In this document: positions 47,175 to 55,484 of the stretch, one piece after another
How the letters are laid out: each line of letters begins with the position of its first letter
How positions within the stretch are numbered: position 1 is the stretch's first letter
Assembly: GCF_000341145.1 (NCBI RefSeq)
Contig: NZ_ANBE01000009.1
Span: forward strand, 119,209 to 183,208
DNA: 64,000 nt
Reading direction: 5' to 3'
DNA from: Nocardiopsis xinjiangensis YIM 90004
GTDB taxonomy: Bacteria > Actinomycetota > Actinomycetes > Streptosporangiales > Streptosporangiaceae
Notes under the pieces: generated by a model
Told to the model about the DNA's origin: nothing
Seen by the model: only the letters and a program-made list of their open reading frames with translations
Databases searched by the model: none
Translations under genes and position numbers: made by a program

Positions 47175-47234
47175 GGTGCCCAACACGCAAGGTGGGTGGA
47201 AGCCCGCTCCGGTCCCGGACCCGTTGGGGAGGCC

Positions 47235-47272
47235 GGGGCCCGCGCGGGAGGTGCACCTGCCGCGCGGGCCCC
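47235..47272 (-). terminator. Terminator of the DUF58 operon
   Basis: A perfect 13-bp stem, GGGGCCCGCGCGG (47235-47247) with CCGCGCGGGCCCC (47260-47272), and a loop that is itself palindromic (AGGTGCACCT). It lies right after the DUF58 stop codon and separates that operon from the NTPase gene. Confidence 0.8.
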
Positions 47273-47274
47273 GG

Positions 47275-48573
47275 CTACAACCGTCCCTGGGCCTTCAGGT
47301 TGATGTAGGCGTCGGCGAGGGCCGGAGCGATGTGCTCGGGGCCGGCGTCGACCACCTCCGCGCCCATCTGCCGCAGATCCGCCGTCACACGGCGCCGCTC
47401 GGCGAGGGTGCGTTCGGCCGAGGCGGCACGGTACAGGGCCTCCGGGGTTCCGCGCTCCTCCGCCATCGCGTCGACCTCGGGGTCGCGGACCGAGGCGACC
47501 AGGAGCAGGTGGCGCGAGGTCAGCGCGGGCAGGCGGGGGAGCAGGTTCTCCTCCAGCGCGGCCGCGTTGAGGTCGGTCAGCAGTACCACGAGCTTGCGGG
47601 TACGGCCCTGCGCCATGACGGTGCCTGCCATACCCGCCGGGTCGGATTCCACCAGCGCGGCCTCCAGCGGGGCCATCGCCGTCACCAGCTGCTCGATCTG
47701 GCTGCCCTTGCTCCCCGAACGCACCTGGGCGCGCACGCGGCGGTCGTAGGCGAGGAAGTCCACCCGGTCACCCGCACGCCCGGCCAGTGCCGCCAGCAGC
47801 AGCGCCGCGTCCATGGAGTGGTCCAGACGCGGGGTGTCGCCCACCCGGCCCGCGGAGGTGCGGCCGGTGTCGAGCACGATGAGGATCCGCCGGTCCCGCT
47901 CCGGGCGCCACGTACGTACAACGACCCCGTCGTTGCGGGCGGTCGCACGCCAGTCGATGGAACGCACGTCGTCGCCGCGCACGTAGTCCCGCAGGGAGTC
48001 GAACTCGCTCCCCTGGCCCCGCACCATCGCGGTGTGCTGGCCCTCCAGCTCCCGCAGCCGCGAGAGCTTTCCGGGCAGGTGGCGGCGGCTGTGGAAGGGC
48101 GGCAGCACCCGCACGGTCCACGGCGCCGACAGGGTCCTCTGCCGCCCCGCCAGGCCCAGCGGCCCGAGGGTGCGCACCGTGACCCCCGCGGCCCGGACGT
48201 CGCCGCGCCGGGTCGGGGTGAGTACCACACCGACCCGCCGGCGCTCGCCGCCCGTGACCCGCACCGGCGCCGACCGGGGTTCCACATGTGCGCTCGGCGG
48301 CCACGCGTCGCGCACACGCCCGCGCAGGGTGCGCCGTGTCGGGTTGTGCAGCACCAGGGACAGCGTCGCGGCCTCACCCAACCGCAGAGACGTGTCGCCC
48401 TCGCGTGTCAGACGCATGGCGCGCGGGCTCGCCGCGAGCAGCACGTCCAGCACGAGCAGGGCCACCACCACGGCCAACGAGACCGCTGTGACCTGCGGAC
48501 TGATCTGGCCGGAGACCAGCACCGCCCCTACCGCGAGCAGAGCGAGTGCCACCGACCGGCCGGTGACCACCAT
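47275..48573 (-). CDS. DUF58 domain-containing protein
   Basis: A 432-residue protein with two N-terminal membrane helices, a beta-sandwich segment and the DUF58 core DSLRDYVRGDDVRSIDWRATAR, followed by a von Willebrand A-like domain (ILIVLDTGRTSAG). DUF58 proteins act with MoxR ATPases, probably in assembling envelope or exported complexes. Its ATG overlaps the MoxR stop (TGATG). It is the last gene of a five-gene operon. Confidence 0.9.
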   Translation of the reverse strand: MVVTGRSVALALLAVGAVLVSGQISPQVTAVSLAVVVALLVLDVLLAASPRAMRLTREGDTSLRLGEAATLSLVLHNPTRRTLRGRVRDAWPPSAHVEPRSAPVRVTGGERRRVGVVLTPTRRGDVRAAGVTVRTLGPLGLAGRQRTLSAPWTVRVLPPFHSRRHLPGKLSRLRELEGQHTAMVRGQGSEFDSLRDYVRGDDVRSIDWRATARNDGVVVRTWRPERDRRILIVLDTGRTSAGRVGDTPRLDHSMDAALLLAALAGRAGDRVDFLAYDRRVRAQVRSGSKGSQIEQLVTAMAPLEAALVESDPAGMAGTVMAQGRTRKLVVLLTDLNAAALEENLLPRLPALTSRHLLLVASVRDPEVDAMAEERGTPEALYRAASAERTLAERRRVTADLRQMGAEVVDAGPEHIAPALADAYINLKAQGRL

Positions 48574-49559
48574 CAGCGCGGCACCGGGACGGAAGCGAGC
48601 ACGCCGTCGAGGACCCCGTCGGCCGTCGCGCCCTCCAGCTCCGCCTCGGGACGCAGCGAGACACGGTGCCGCAGGGTGCCCTTGGCGAGCGCCTTGACGT
48701 CGTCGGGGGTGACGTAGTCGCGGCCGCACAGCCACGCCCACGCCCGGCTGGTGCGCAACAGCGCGGTCGCACCACGGGGGGAAACACCCAGCCGCAGGGA
48801 CGGCGACTGCCGGGTGGCCTGGGCCAGGTCCACGATGTAACCCAGTACCTCCGGCGCCATGTGCACGTGCTCCACGGCGTTCTGTGCGGCCTGCAGCTCA
48901 CGGGCGCCGGCAACCGGGCGCACCCCCGCAGCGGCGAGGTCGCCGGGGTCGAAGCCCGCCGCGTGCCGGCCCAGCATGTCGACCTCGGCGGCACGCGGGG
49001 GCAGCCCCACCGTGACCTTGAGCAGGAACCGGTCCAGCTGCGCCTCCGGCAGCGGGTAGGTGCCCTCGTACTCCACCGGGTTCTGCGTCGCCGCCACCAG
49101 GAACGGCTCGGGGAGCGCGATCGGGTCGCCCTCCACCGTGACCTGGTGCTCCTCCATGGCCTCCAGGAGCGAGGCCTGCGTCTTGGGCGGGGTCCGGTTG
49201 ATCTCGTCGGCCAGCATCAGGTTGGTGAAGACCGGGCCCCTGTGGAACTCGAACTTCGCGGTGTGCTGGTCGTAGACGAGGGAACCCGTGACGTCCCCGG
49301 GCATCAGGTCCGGGGTGAACTGCACCCGCTTGTGGTCCAGTGCCAGGGCCTCGGAGACGGTGCGCACCAGCAGCGTCTTGGCCACACCGGGCACACCCTC
49401 CATGAGGATGTGGCCCCGGCAGAGCAGTGCCACGACCATGCCGGTGACGGTCTCTTCCTGTCCCACGACCGCCTTGGCGACCTCGTGGCGCAGAGCGGTC
49501 AGAGCCTCTCGTGCCTGTTCGGCGGAGGGCAGCCCCTCGTCGGGTGTCAGGGCGCTCAC
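48573..49559 (-). CDS. MoxR-family AAA+ ATPase
   Basis: A 328-residue AAA_3 ATPase. Walker A is EGVPGVAKT, Walker B is LMLADEINRTPPKTQ, sensor 1 is FLVAATQNPVEYEGTYPLPEAQLDRF, and the lid carries SPRGATALLRTSRAWA. MoxR proteins act as chaperones for partners such as DUF58 proteins, encoded immediately downstream with overlapping codons. Confidence 0.95.
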   Translation of the reverse strand: MSALTPDEGLPSAEQAREALTALRHEVAKAVVGQEETVTGMVVALLCRGHILMEGVPGVAKTLLVRTVSEALALDHKRVQFTPDLMPGDVTGSLVYDQHTAKFEFHRGPVFTNLMLADEINRTPPKTQASLLEAMEEHQVTVEGDPIALPEPFLVAATQNPVEYEGTYPLPEAQLDRFLLKVTVGLPPRAAEVDMLGRHAAGFDPGDLAAAGVRPVAGARELQAAQNAVEHVHMAPEVLGYIVDLAQATRQSPSLRLGVSPRGATALLRTSRAWAWLCGRDYVTPDDVKALAKGTLRHRVSLRPEAELEGATADGVLDGVLASVPVPR

Positions 49560-49614
49560 GTGCGGCCCACCTCTCTCGAATACCTGTCGGTTGCGTGTGG
49601 GGTACCGGCCGGGA

Positions 49615-50760
49615 TCACCGCAGCCTCCGGGACCGCTCGTCCAGCTCTTCCGCGAGCCGGTTCAGCGCCTCGTCGTCTCCGGCGTACGGGTCGGGGTGAT
49701 CGGGGTACAGCAGCGCCCGTACACGCGCCGGGTCCTCACCCAGCCGTGCGGCGAGCGCGGAGACCACGGTCTCCGGGGGATCGTCCGGGCGGAGCCCGAG
49801 TTTGCTCGAGACACGGTCCAGGAACCCGGCCCGCAGCGCGGCGGCGGCCCGGTCCCGTGCCTTGCGCGATTGGTACAGCCCGGCGCGGCCCTCGGTGGTC
49901 TCGGCGGCACGCACCACCACGGGCAGCGCCTCGGGCACGAGCGCCCCGAGGCGGCGGCCGTGCCACAGCGCCAGCAGGAGCAACGCGCCCACCAACGGGA
50001 CCGCCGACCAGAGCAGGCTCTCGGGCAGCAGTTCCGTCAGGGTGGCGCTGTCCTCGGGTACATGCGCGTCGGGGCGCAGCCACACCACGTCCTCGGCATC
50101 CATGAGGTTCATGGCCAGCGCGGCGTTGCCCTCGTCGGCGAGCTCGGTGTTGGTCATGAAGTGGTCGGTGCCCACGACGGTGGTGGTCCCGGAACCGTGC
50201 TCGACCTGGACCACCGCGGATCCGGCCGCGGCCGCGTAACATTCGGTCGCCGCCTGTCCGGGCGCGGCCTCGTACACTTCCCCCGCCACGTCGGCGGGGC
50301 CGGCCGCCTCGACGGCGGGCAGGCCGCACTCGCCGTCGAGGGTCTCGTCGGACTCGGTGCGCCCGCTCATGTCCACACCGGGTGCGAACGCGTCCAGCGT
50401 CTGCAGGGTGGGTCGGACCAGGAGGGTGTCGGCCTCCAGCTCGGCCAGGGACCGCACTTCGCCGGGTTCCAAGCGGTGATCGAGGAACACGGCCAACACG
50501 CTTTCGTCGCCGGCCGCATCCAGGGCCTGCTCGGCGTCGTCGGCCGAGCGCACCACGTGGACGTCGCGGTCCTCCTGCATGGTCTGCACGAGTGCGCGCC
50601 CGCCCTGGGGGTCGACGCTCCCGGGTTCCATCCGTCCTCCGGGGAACTGTTCGTCACCGAGCGATGCCAGGACCGCGACGACGACCAGCAGGATCAGGAC
50701 CGCGCCGGGGACCCGGGCTGCCCGCCACACGCGGCGCCACCCGGTTTCCGAGGTGCTCAT
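49615..50760 (-). CDS. DUF4350 domain membrane protein
   Basis: A 381-residue protein. N-terminal membrane helix (VPGAVLILLVVVAVLASLG), an extracytoplasmic DUF4350 domain (about 35-240) with GGRALVQTM near its start, a second helix (LLWSAVPLVGALLLLALWHGRRLG), and a cytoplasmic tail with LGLRPDDPPETVVSALA. The ATG at 50760 overlaps the DUF4129 stop codon. Part of the MoxR operon; its job is unknown. Confidence 0.87.
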   Translation of the reverse strand: MSTSETGWRRVWRAARVPGAVLILLVVVAVLASLGDEQFPGGRMEPGSVDPQGGRALVQTMQEDRDVHVVRSADDAEQALDAAGDESVLAVFLDHRLEPGEVRSLAELEADTLLVRPTLQTLDAFAPGVDMSGRTESDETLDGECGLPAVEAAGPADVAGEVYEAAPGQAATECYAAAAGSAVVQVEHGSGTTTVVGTDHFMTNTELADEGNAALAMNLMDAEDVVWLRPDAHVPEDSATLTELLPESLLWSAVPLVGALLLLALWHGRRLGALVPEALPVVVRAAETTEGRAGLYQSRKARDRAAAALRAGFLDRVSSKLGLRPDDPPETVVSALAARLGEDPARVRALLYPDHPDPYAGDDEALNRLAEELDERSRRLR

Positions 50761-51392
50761 CGTCGCTCCTCCTCCACGGGGACCGGGCGCGCGGCGCGCA
50801 GGTGGTCGTCGAGTTCACGCAGGGTCCGGGCCGTCTCCGCGGTCGCTTCGCGGCGGCCGTAGACGACGTCGTTGAACAGCCCTGCGGCGTCGGAGAGCCG
50901 TCCGGCCTGTTCGGGCAGGCTCCGGCCGGCCTCGGTGGCGAGTTCGGTCGCGGTGCGTCCGGCCGACGGGGTGAGCAGGGCGCGTTCCTCCAGGTCGACG
51001 TCGATCGCGCGCAGGCGCTCCACGACGGCCCGGTCGTAGGCACCGGAGGACTCGTGCTCGTCGGCCGCGGCGCGGTGGTCGGCGGCCGTGCGTTTGGTCT
51101 CCTCGTGCACGGGTGCCCCGGCCCTGCGGTTGCGGCCCGGCCGCAGGTACGCGACGAGCCCGACCACGAGCAGTGCCAGGACCAGCAGAACGGGCAGCAG
51201 CAGCCACCAGTCGCCGGGCAGGCCGCTGCCGAGTTGCATGAGGTCGTCGACGAGGTCGGACAGCCACTGCAGGAATCGGTCGAGGAGGGAGGGTTCGCGG
51301 TCGCCGTACACGGGATCGCCGAGTTCCTCGATCGCGCGGCGGCGGCCCTCCTCCCCGGTGATCTCCGAGGAGGAGGCGGTCGGTGCTCTCAC
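50757..51392 (-). CDS. DUF4129 domain membrane protein
   Basis: A 211-residue protein with one membrane helix (WWLLLPVLLVLALLVVGLVAYL, about residues 62-84) and a C-terminal DUF4129 domain (SGAYDRAVVERLRAIDVDLEERALL...RTATELATEAGR). In related genomes this domain may sit in transglutaminase-like proteins; here it is alone. It overlaps the genes on both sides by 4 bp, so the operon is tightly coupled. Confidence 0.87.
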   Translation of the reverse strand: MRAPTASSSEITGEEGRRRAIEELGDPVYGDREPSLLDRFLQWLSDLVDDLMQLGSGLPGDWWLLLPVLLVLALLVVGLVAYLRPGRNRRAGAPVHEETKRTAADHRAAADEHESSGAYDRAVVERLRAIDVDLEERALLTPSAGRTATELATEAGRSLPEQAGRLSDAAGLFNDVVYGRREATAETARTLRELDDHLRAARPVPVEEERR

Positions 51393-52693
51393 GCGTGCTG
51401 CTCCGGGCGGTAGATCTCGGGGCCGACGGGCACACCCTGCTGGGCGATCCAGTGCAGGCGCAGGTCCAGGCCCTCACGGCGCATACGCAGGTCGATGTAG
51501 AGGAGTGTGGTGACGGCGGCGAGGAAGGGTGCGGTGATGCTGTAGGTGAGTGCCTCGGCCACGACGCCGAGGGTGTTCGCCGCGGTCAGGCCCCAGTCGC
51601 CGCCGGCCAGGATCATCGGCAGTCCCGCGAGGGCACCGAGCGCGAGCATCAGGATGAGGGAGACGCCGAGGACGATGAGCATGGTGAGAGCCACGATGCC
51701 GAGCATCCGCCACCAGTTGCCCTGCGTCAGGCGCCAAGAGCGTGCCAGCGCCCTGCCCGGGCCGAGGCGCTCCAGGACCACGATCGGCATGGCCAGGTAG
51801 ATCCGGATGCCGATCCACGCGAAGAGCGCCAGACCGCCGAGGAGCCCGAGCAGTACCGACGCCAGCGCGATGAGCGCGCCCAGGGCCTGGGAACCGGTCG
51901 CGGCCAGGAAGGCACCGACCAGGGCACCGCTCAGCACGAGGACGACCATCACCATCGCCAGTGCGAAGTGGATGAGGTACTGGAGCACGGACAGGCCCAG
52001 GATCGACCAGAGACGGCTGCGGACCGCCGTCCAGACCTGCGAGACCGTGTGCTTGTGGCCGAGAACGGCCATGCCCACCACCGAGGTGAGCAGGGCGGTC
52101 AGAAGTGTCACCGCCAGGTAGTTGACCGCCGTGCCGAGCATCATCAGCAGTATGGAGTCGCCCGAGACCGGCATCACCGGATCTTCGGGGGAGATCTGGC
52201 CACTCATGAGCTGTTCGAGGGAGCGTTCGTACTCGGTCAGGAACCCGTTGCTCAGCAAGGTGGAGAGGGTCGCGGAGATCGCGATGACCACGAACGCCAA
52301 CCCGAGCGTGGTGGCCGGGTGGTTGCGGATCAGTGCGAAGGCGCCGTTGAGGATGTCACCGAGACCGAGCGGGCGCAGCGGCACCAGGCCGGGTTTGAGG
52401 GGCTGGCCGCTCTGCGGCTGCGGTTGACCGTAGGGCGCGGGGCCGTGACCCGGGGGCGGGCCCTGTGGTCCGCCGTAACCGGGTGGCGGAGGGCCTGGCG
52501 GCGCCCCGTAACCGGGGGGAGCCCCCTGCGGCCCGCCGTATCCGGGGGGTGGCCCCTGCGGAGCGCCGTATCCGGGGGTCGGCCCCTGCGGTGTCCCGCT
52601 CCCGGGCGCGGACCATCCGTCTCCGGGCACTGACCAACCGTCGGACCGACCGGGCTGTTGGGGCTCGTCCCTGCGGTCGCCCTCATGGCTCAT
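51389..52693 (-). CDS. Membrane protein with glycerophosphodiester phosphodiesterase-type membrane domain
   Basis: A 434-residue protein. A proline/glycine-rich cytoplasmic N-terminus carries repeats of PPGYGGPQG type (about 35-95), then LVPLRPLGLGDILNGAFALIRNHPATTLGLA opens a six-helix domain of the kind found in GDPD-family membrane proteins. No hydrolase domain is attached. It is first in the operon running to DUF58; the 369-bp gap upstream is shared with mtrA. Confidence 0.85.
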   Translation of the reverse strand: MSHEGDRRDEPQQPGRSDGWSVPGDGWSAPGSGTPQGPTPGYGAPQGPPPGYGGPQGAPPGYGAPPGPPPPGYGGPQGPPPGHGPAPYGQPQPQSGQPLKPGLVPLRPLGLGDILNGAFALIRNHPATTLGLAFVVIAISATLSTLLSNGFLTEYERSLEQLMSGQISPEDPVMPVSGDSILLMMLGTAVNYLAVTLLTALLTSVVGMAVLGHKHTVSQVWTAVRSRLWSILGLSVLQYLIHFALAMVMVVLVLSGALVGAFLAATGSQALGALIALASVLLGLLGGLALFAWIGIRIYLAMPIVVLERLGPGRALARSWRLTQGNWWRMLGIVALTMLIVLGVSLILMLALGALAGLPMILAGGDWGLTAANTLGVVAEALTYSITAPFLAAVTTLLYIDLRMRREGLDLRLHWIAQQGVPVGPEIYRPEQHA

Positions 52694-53021
52694 GTGGTCC
52701 CGCCCTCCCTGAGGCTTCGGTTACGCTGCGCGAACGAGGTCACGTGGTTCTCACGGCACCGGATCCCAACCTACCGGCCGGTTCAGGCCATTCCACGCAC
52801 GGTCGGGTACTCCGGGAGGGAGTCGACGCACTTCATTCCTTTTGTATGCTTTCTGTTATCAACAGGCCAAGTCAGCCTTGATCCATCGCCTGGTACGACC
52901 CCCCCGTACAGGTGGCACAGTGGGTCCAGTACGTACGAAAGCAGTTCCCTTGGCTGGGGAGCAAGGCCACCGACGAAGACGCCGCTTGAGTGTTCCAGAG
53001 AGAGGAGTAGGCGCCGCGGGC

Positions 53022-53066
53022 ATGCTTACGAGCGGGTCCGACGCCCGGCGCCGGACACACCGATGA
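53022..53066 (+). CDS. Possible 14-residue leader peptide of mtrA
   Basis: ATG at 53022 begins MLTSGSDARRRTHR; its TGA (53064-53066) overlaps the mtrA ATG as ATGA. AGAGGAG (53001-53007) lies 14 nt upstream, while mtrA itself has no ribosome site. The frame is also open upstream to 52842. Translation is unproven. The rest of the gap 52694-53021 shows an AT-rich promoter-like stretch near 52836-52862 and nothing else clear. Confidence 0.3.
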   Translation: MLTSGSDARRRTHR

Positions 53067-53740
53067 AGGGACGTGTACTGGTTGTCGACGATGACCTCGC
53101 CCTCGCCGAGATGCTGGGCATCGTACTGAGAGGTGAGGGGTTCGAGCCCTCCTTCGTCCACGACGGGGACAAGGCCCTGGAGGCCTTCCGCGAGACCAAA
53201 CCCGACCTGGTCCTGCTCGACCTGATGCTCCCGGGCGCCGACGGCATCGACGTCTGCCGGCAGATCCGCGCCGAGTCCGGCGTGCCCGTCGTCATGCTCA
53301 CGGCAAAGAGCGACACCATCGACGTGGTCCTCGGTCTCGAGTCGGGCGCTGACGACTACATCGTCAAGCCCTTCAAGCCCAAGGAGCTCGTGGCCCGGGT
53401 GCGTGTGCGCCTGCGCCGCACCGAGGAGCCCGCTCCCGAGGTGCTGCAGATCGGCGACATCACCATCGATGTCGCCGGGCACGCGGTGCGCCGCGACGGT
53501 GAGCAGATCAGCCTCACTCCGCTGGAGTTCGACCTGCTGGTCGCCCTGGCGCGCAAGCCCCGCCAGGTCTTCACGCGTGAGGTCCTGCTGGAGCAGGTCT
53601 GGGGGTACCGCCACGCCGCGGACACCCGCCTGGTCAACGTCCATGTGCAGCGCCTGCGCGCCAAGATCGAGAAGGACCCGGAGCACCCCGAGGTCGTCGT
53701 GACTGTTCGCGGTGTCGGCTACAAGGCCGGTACCGCCTGA
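53063..53740 (+). CDS. mtrA: Response regulator MtrA
   Basis: A 225-residue OmpR-family regulator. Receiver domain 1-115: RVLVVDDDLALAEML, phosphorylation site DLVLLDLMLPG, T in MLTAKSD, and KPFKPKELVARVR. The winged helix follows with SLTPLEFDLLVALARKP and VWGYRHAADTRLVNVHVQRLRAKIE. Orthologous to actinobacterial MtrA, which controls cell division, wall metabolism and development. The ATG at 53063 fits the family start. Confidence 0.97.
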   Translation: MKGRVLVVDDDLALAEMLGIVLRGEGFEPSFVHDGDKALEAFRETKPDLVLLDLMLPGADGIDVCRQIRAESGVPVVMLTAKSDTIDVVLGLESGADDYIVKPFKPKELVARVRVRLRRTEEPAPEVLQIGDITIDVAGHAVRRDGEQISLTPLEFDLLVALARKPRQVFTREVLLEQVWGYRHAADTRLVNVHVQRLRAKIEKDPEHPEVVVTVRGVGYKAGTA

Positions 53741-53756
53741 CCCTGCCGGTGTCCCC

Positions 53757-55484
53757 ATGACAGCAGCCTCGCAAGAGGAGGTACGGGGGGCCGACCCCGA
53801 GGAGGAACGGTCCGTCCCGTCCTCCGTCGTGTCCGGAGACGACGGGCGTGACGGGAACTCGGGCCTGACTCGGGCCTACCTGTTCGCCCAACGCGCCGCC
53901 CGCGCACTCGTCCAGGGTGTGCAGAACCGGTGGCGGCGCTCGCTGCACCTCAGGGTCATCTCCACGACCCTGGTGCTCTCGCTCCTGGTCATGGTCGGTC
54001 TCAGCTACGTCATGCTCACGCAGGTGCGCAGCGGGTTGCTGGACACCAAGATCGACACGGCGGTCAACGACCACCGGGCCGGGCTCAACTACGCCCTGGC
54101 CGAGCTGCAGGAGAACGAGGTCGGGGATCGGGACCGCCTGCTCTACAGCATCACCAGCGAGCTCACCAGCCGCAGTGGTGACACCGGGCTCTACGGGGTC
54201 GTCATCATGCCCTCGGTCGGTGACGAGACCGGGTGGGCGACCGGTGACGAGGACACCGTCCAGCAGCAGAGCGTGCCGCAGCGGCTCATCGACCAGATCC
54301 GCCAGTCGGGGTCGGAGCAGCAGTACCACACCTACACACGCATCGACATGGAAGGTTCCTCCGAGCCCGCCCTGGTCGTCGGTTCCGAACTCACCCACGC
54401 CTACGAGCTCTACTACATCTTCCCGCTCCAGCACGAGCAGCTGATCCTCGATCTGGTGCAGGGCACGCTCGCGCTCGTGGGCGTCCTGTTGGTGATCCTG
54501 CTCGGCCTCATAGCCTTCGTCGTCACCCGTCTGGTGGTGAAACCGGTGCGTTCGGCGGCGCAGTCGGCCGAACGCCTGGCCTCGGGTGAACTCTCCGAAC
54601 GGATGGCCGTGCACGGTGAGGACGACCTGGCCAGACTCGCGGTCTCCTTCAACGGCATGGCCGGCAACCTCCAGGAGAAGATCCAGGAGCTGGAGGAGCT
54701 CTCCAAGGTCCAGCGCCAGTTCGTCTCCGACGTCTCGCACGAGCTGCGCACCCCGCTCACCACGATCCGGATGGCCGGTGACCTGCTCCACGACGAACGC
54801 GAGGAGCTCGACACCTCCCAACGCCGTTCCGTGGAACTGCTCAAGGGCCAGGTGGAACGTTTCGAGGAACTCCTCGGCGACCTGCTGGAGATCAGCCGCC
54901 ACGACGCCGGTGCCGCCACCCTGGGGATCGAGTCCACCGACATCCGCGACTCCGTCATGAGGGCCGTCGGGGACGCCGAACAGATCGCCGAGAAGCGCGG
55001 CGTCAAGATCGTGCTGCGTCTGCCCGCCGAGCCCTGTGACGCCGAGTTCGACACCCGCCGTATCAACCGCATCCTGCGCAACCTCGTGGTCAACGCGGTC
55101 GAGCACAGTGACGGCGGGGAAGTCGTCGTCAGCGCCGCCGGCGACCGCGACGCCGTCGCCGTGGCCGTGCGCGACTACGGTGTGGGTCTGAAGGAGGGCG
55201 AGGAGCACTTGTGCTTCGACCGCTTCTGGCGGGCCGACTACTCGCGGGTGCGCACCACCGGCGGCACCGGCCTGGGGCTGTCGATCGCCAAGGAGGACGC
55301 GAGCCTGCACGGCGGTTGGCTGCAGGCCTGGGGTCTGCCCGGCCAGGGTTCGCGTTTCCGGCTCTCCCTGCCGCGCACGTCCGGCACGGAACTGCGTGGT
55401 TCACCGCTGCCGCTGGTCCCGCCGGAGATCGCCCTGGGACAGAACTTCACGCCCCTCCCCGACGACGGAGAGGACGACGGATGA
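53757..55484 (+). CDS. mtrB: Sensor histidine kinase MtrB
   Basis: A 575-residue kinase. Two membrane helices (near residues 65-90 and 235-260) flank an extracytoplasmic sensor; HAMP follows (RLVVKPVRSAAQSAERLASGELSER), then the H-box QRQFVSDVSHELRTPLTTI, N-box NRILRNLVVNAVEHS, and G boxes VRDYGVGL and TGGTGLGLSIAKE. It phosphorylates MtrA. It starts 16 nt after mtrA and its stop overlaps the lpqB ATG. Confidence 0.97.
   Translation: MTAASQEEVRGADPEEERSVPSSVVSGDDGRDGNSGLTRAYLFAQRAARALVQGVQNRWRRSLHLRVISTTLVLSLLVMVGLSYVMLTQVRSGLLDTKIDTAVNDHRAGLNYALAELQENEVGDRDRLLYSITSELTSRSGDTGLYGVVIMPSVGDETGWATGDEDTVQQQSVPQRLIDQIRQSGSEQQYHTYTRIDMEGSSEPALVVGSELTHAYELYYIFPLQHEQLILDLVQGTLALVGVLLVILLGLIAFVVTRLVVKPVRSAAQSAERLASGELSERMAVHGEDDLARLAVSFNGMAGNLQEKIQELEELSKVQRQFVSDVSHELRTPLTTIRMAGDLLHDEREELDTSQRRSVELLKGQVERFEELLGDLLEISRHDAGAATLGIESTDIRDSVMRAVGDAEQIAEKRGVKIVLRLPAEPCDAEFDTRRINRILRNLVVNAVEHSDGGEVVVSAAGDRDAVAVAVRDYGVGLKEGEEHLCFDRFWRADYSRVRTTGGTGLGLSIAKEDASLHGGWLQAWGLPGQGSRFRLSLPRTSGTELRGSPLPLVPPEIALGQNFTPLPDDGEDDG

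Noticed and set aside
52842..53066. A 74-codon frame upstream of mtrA
   Set aside because: Its ATG lacks a ribosome site; only the last 14 codons have one, so just that short leader was kept, at low confidence.
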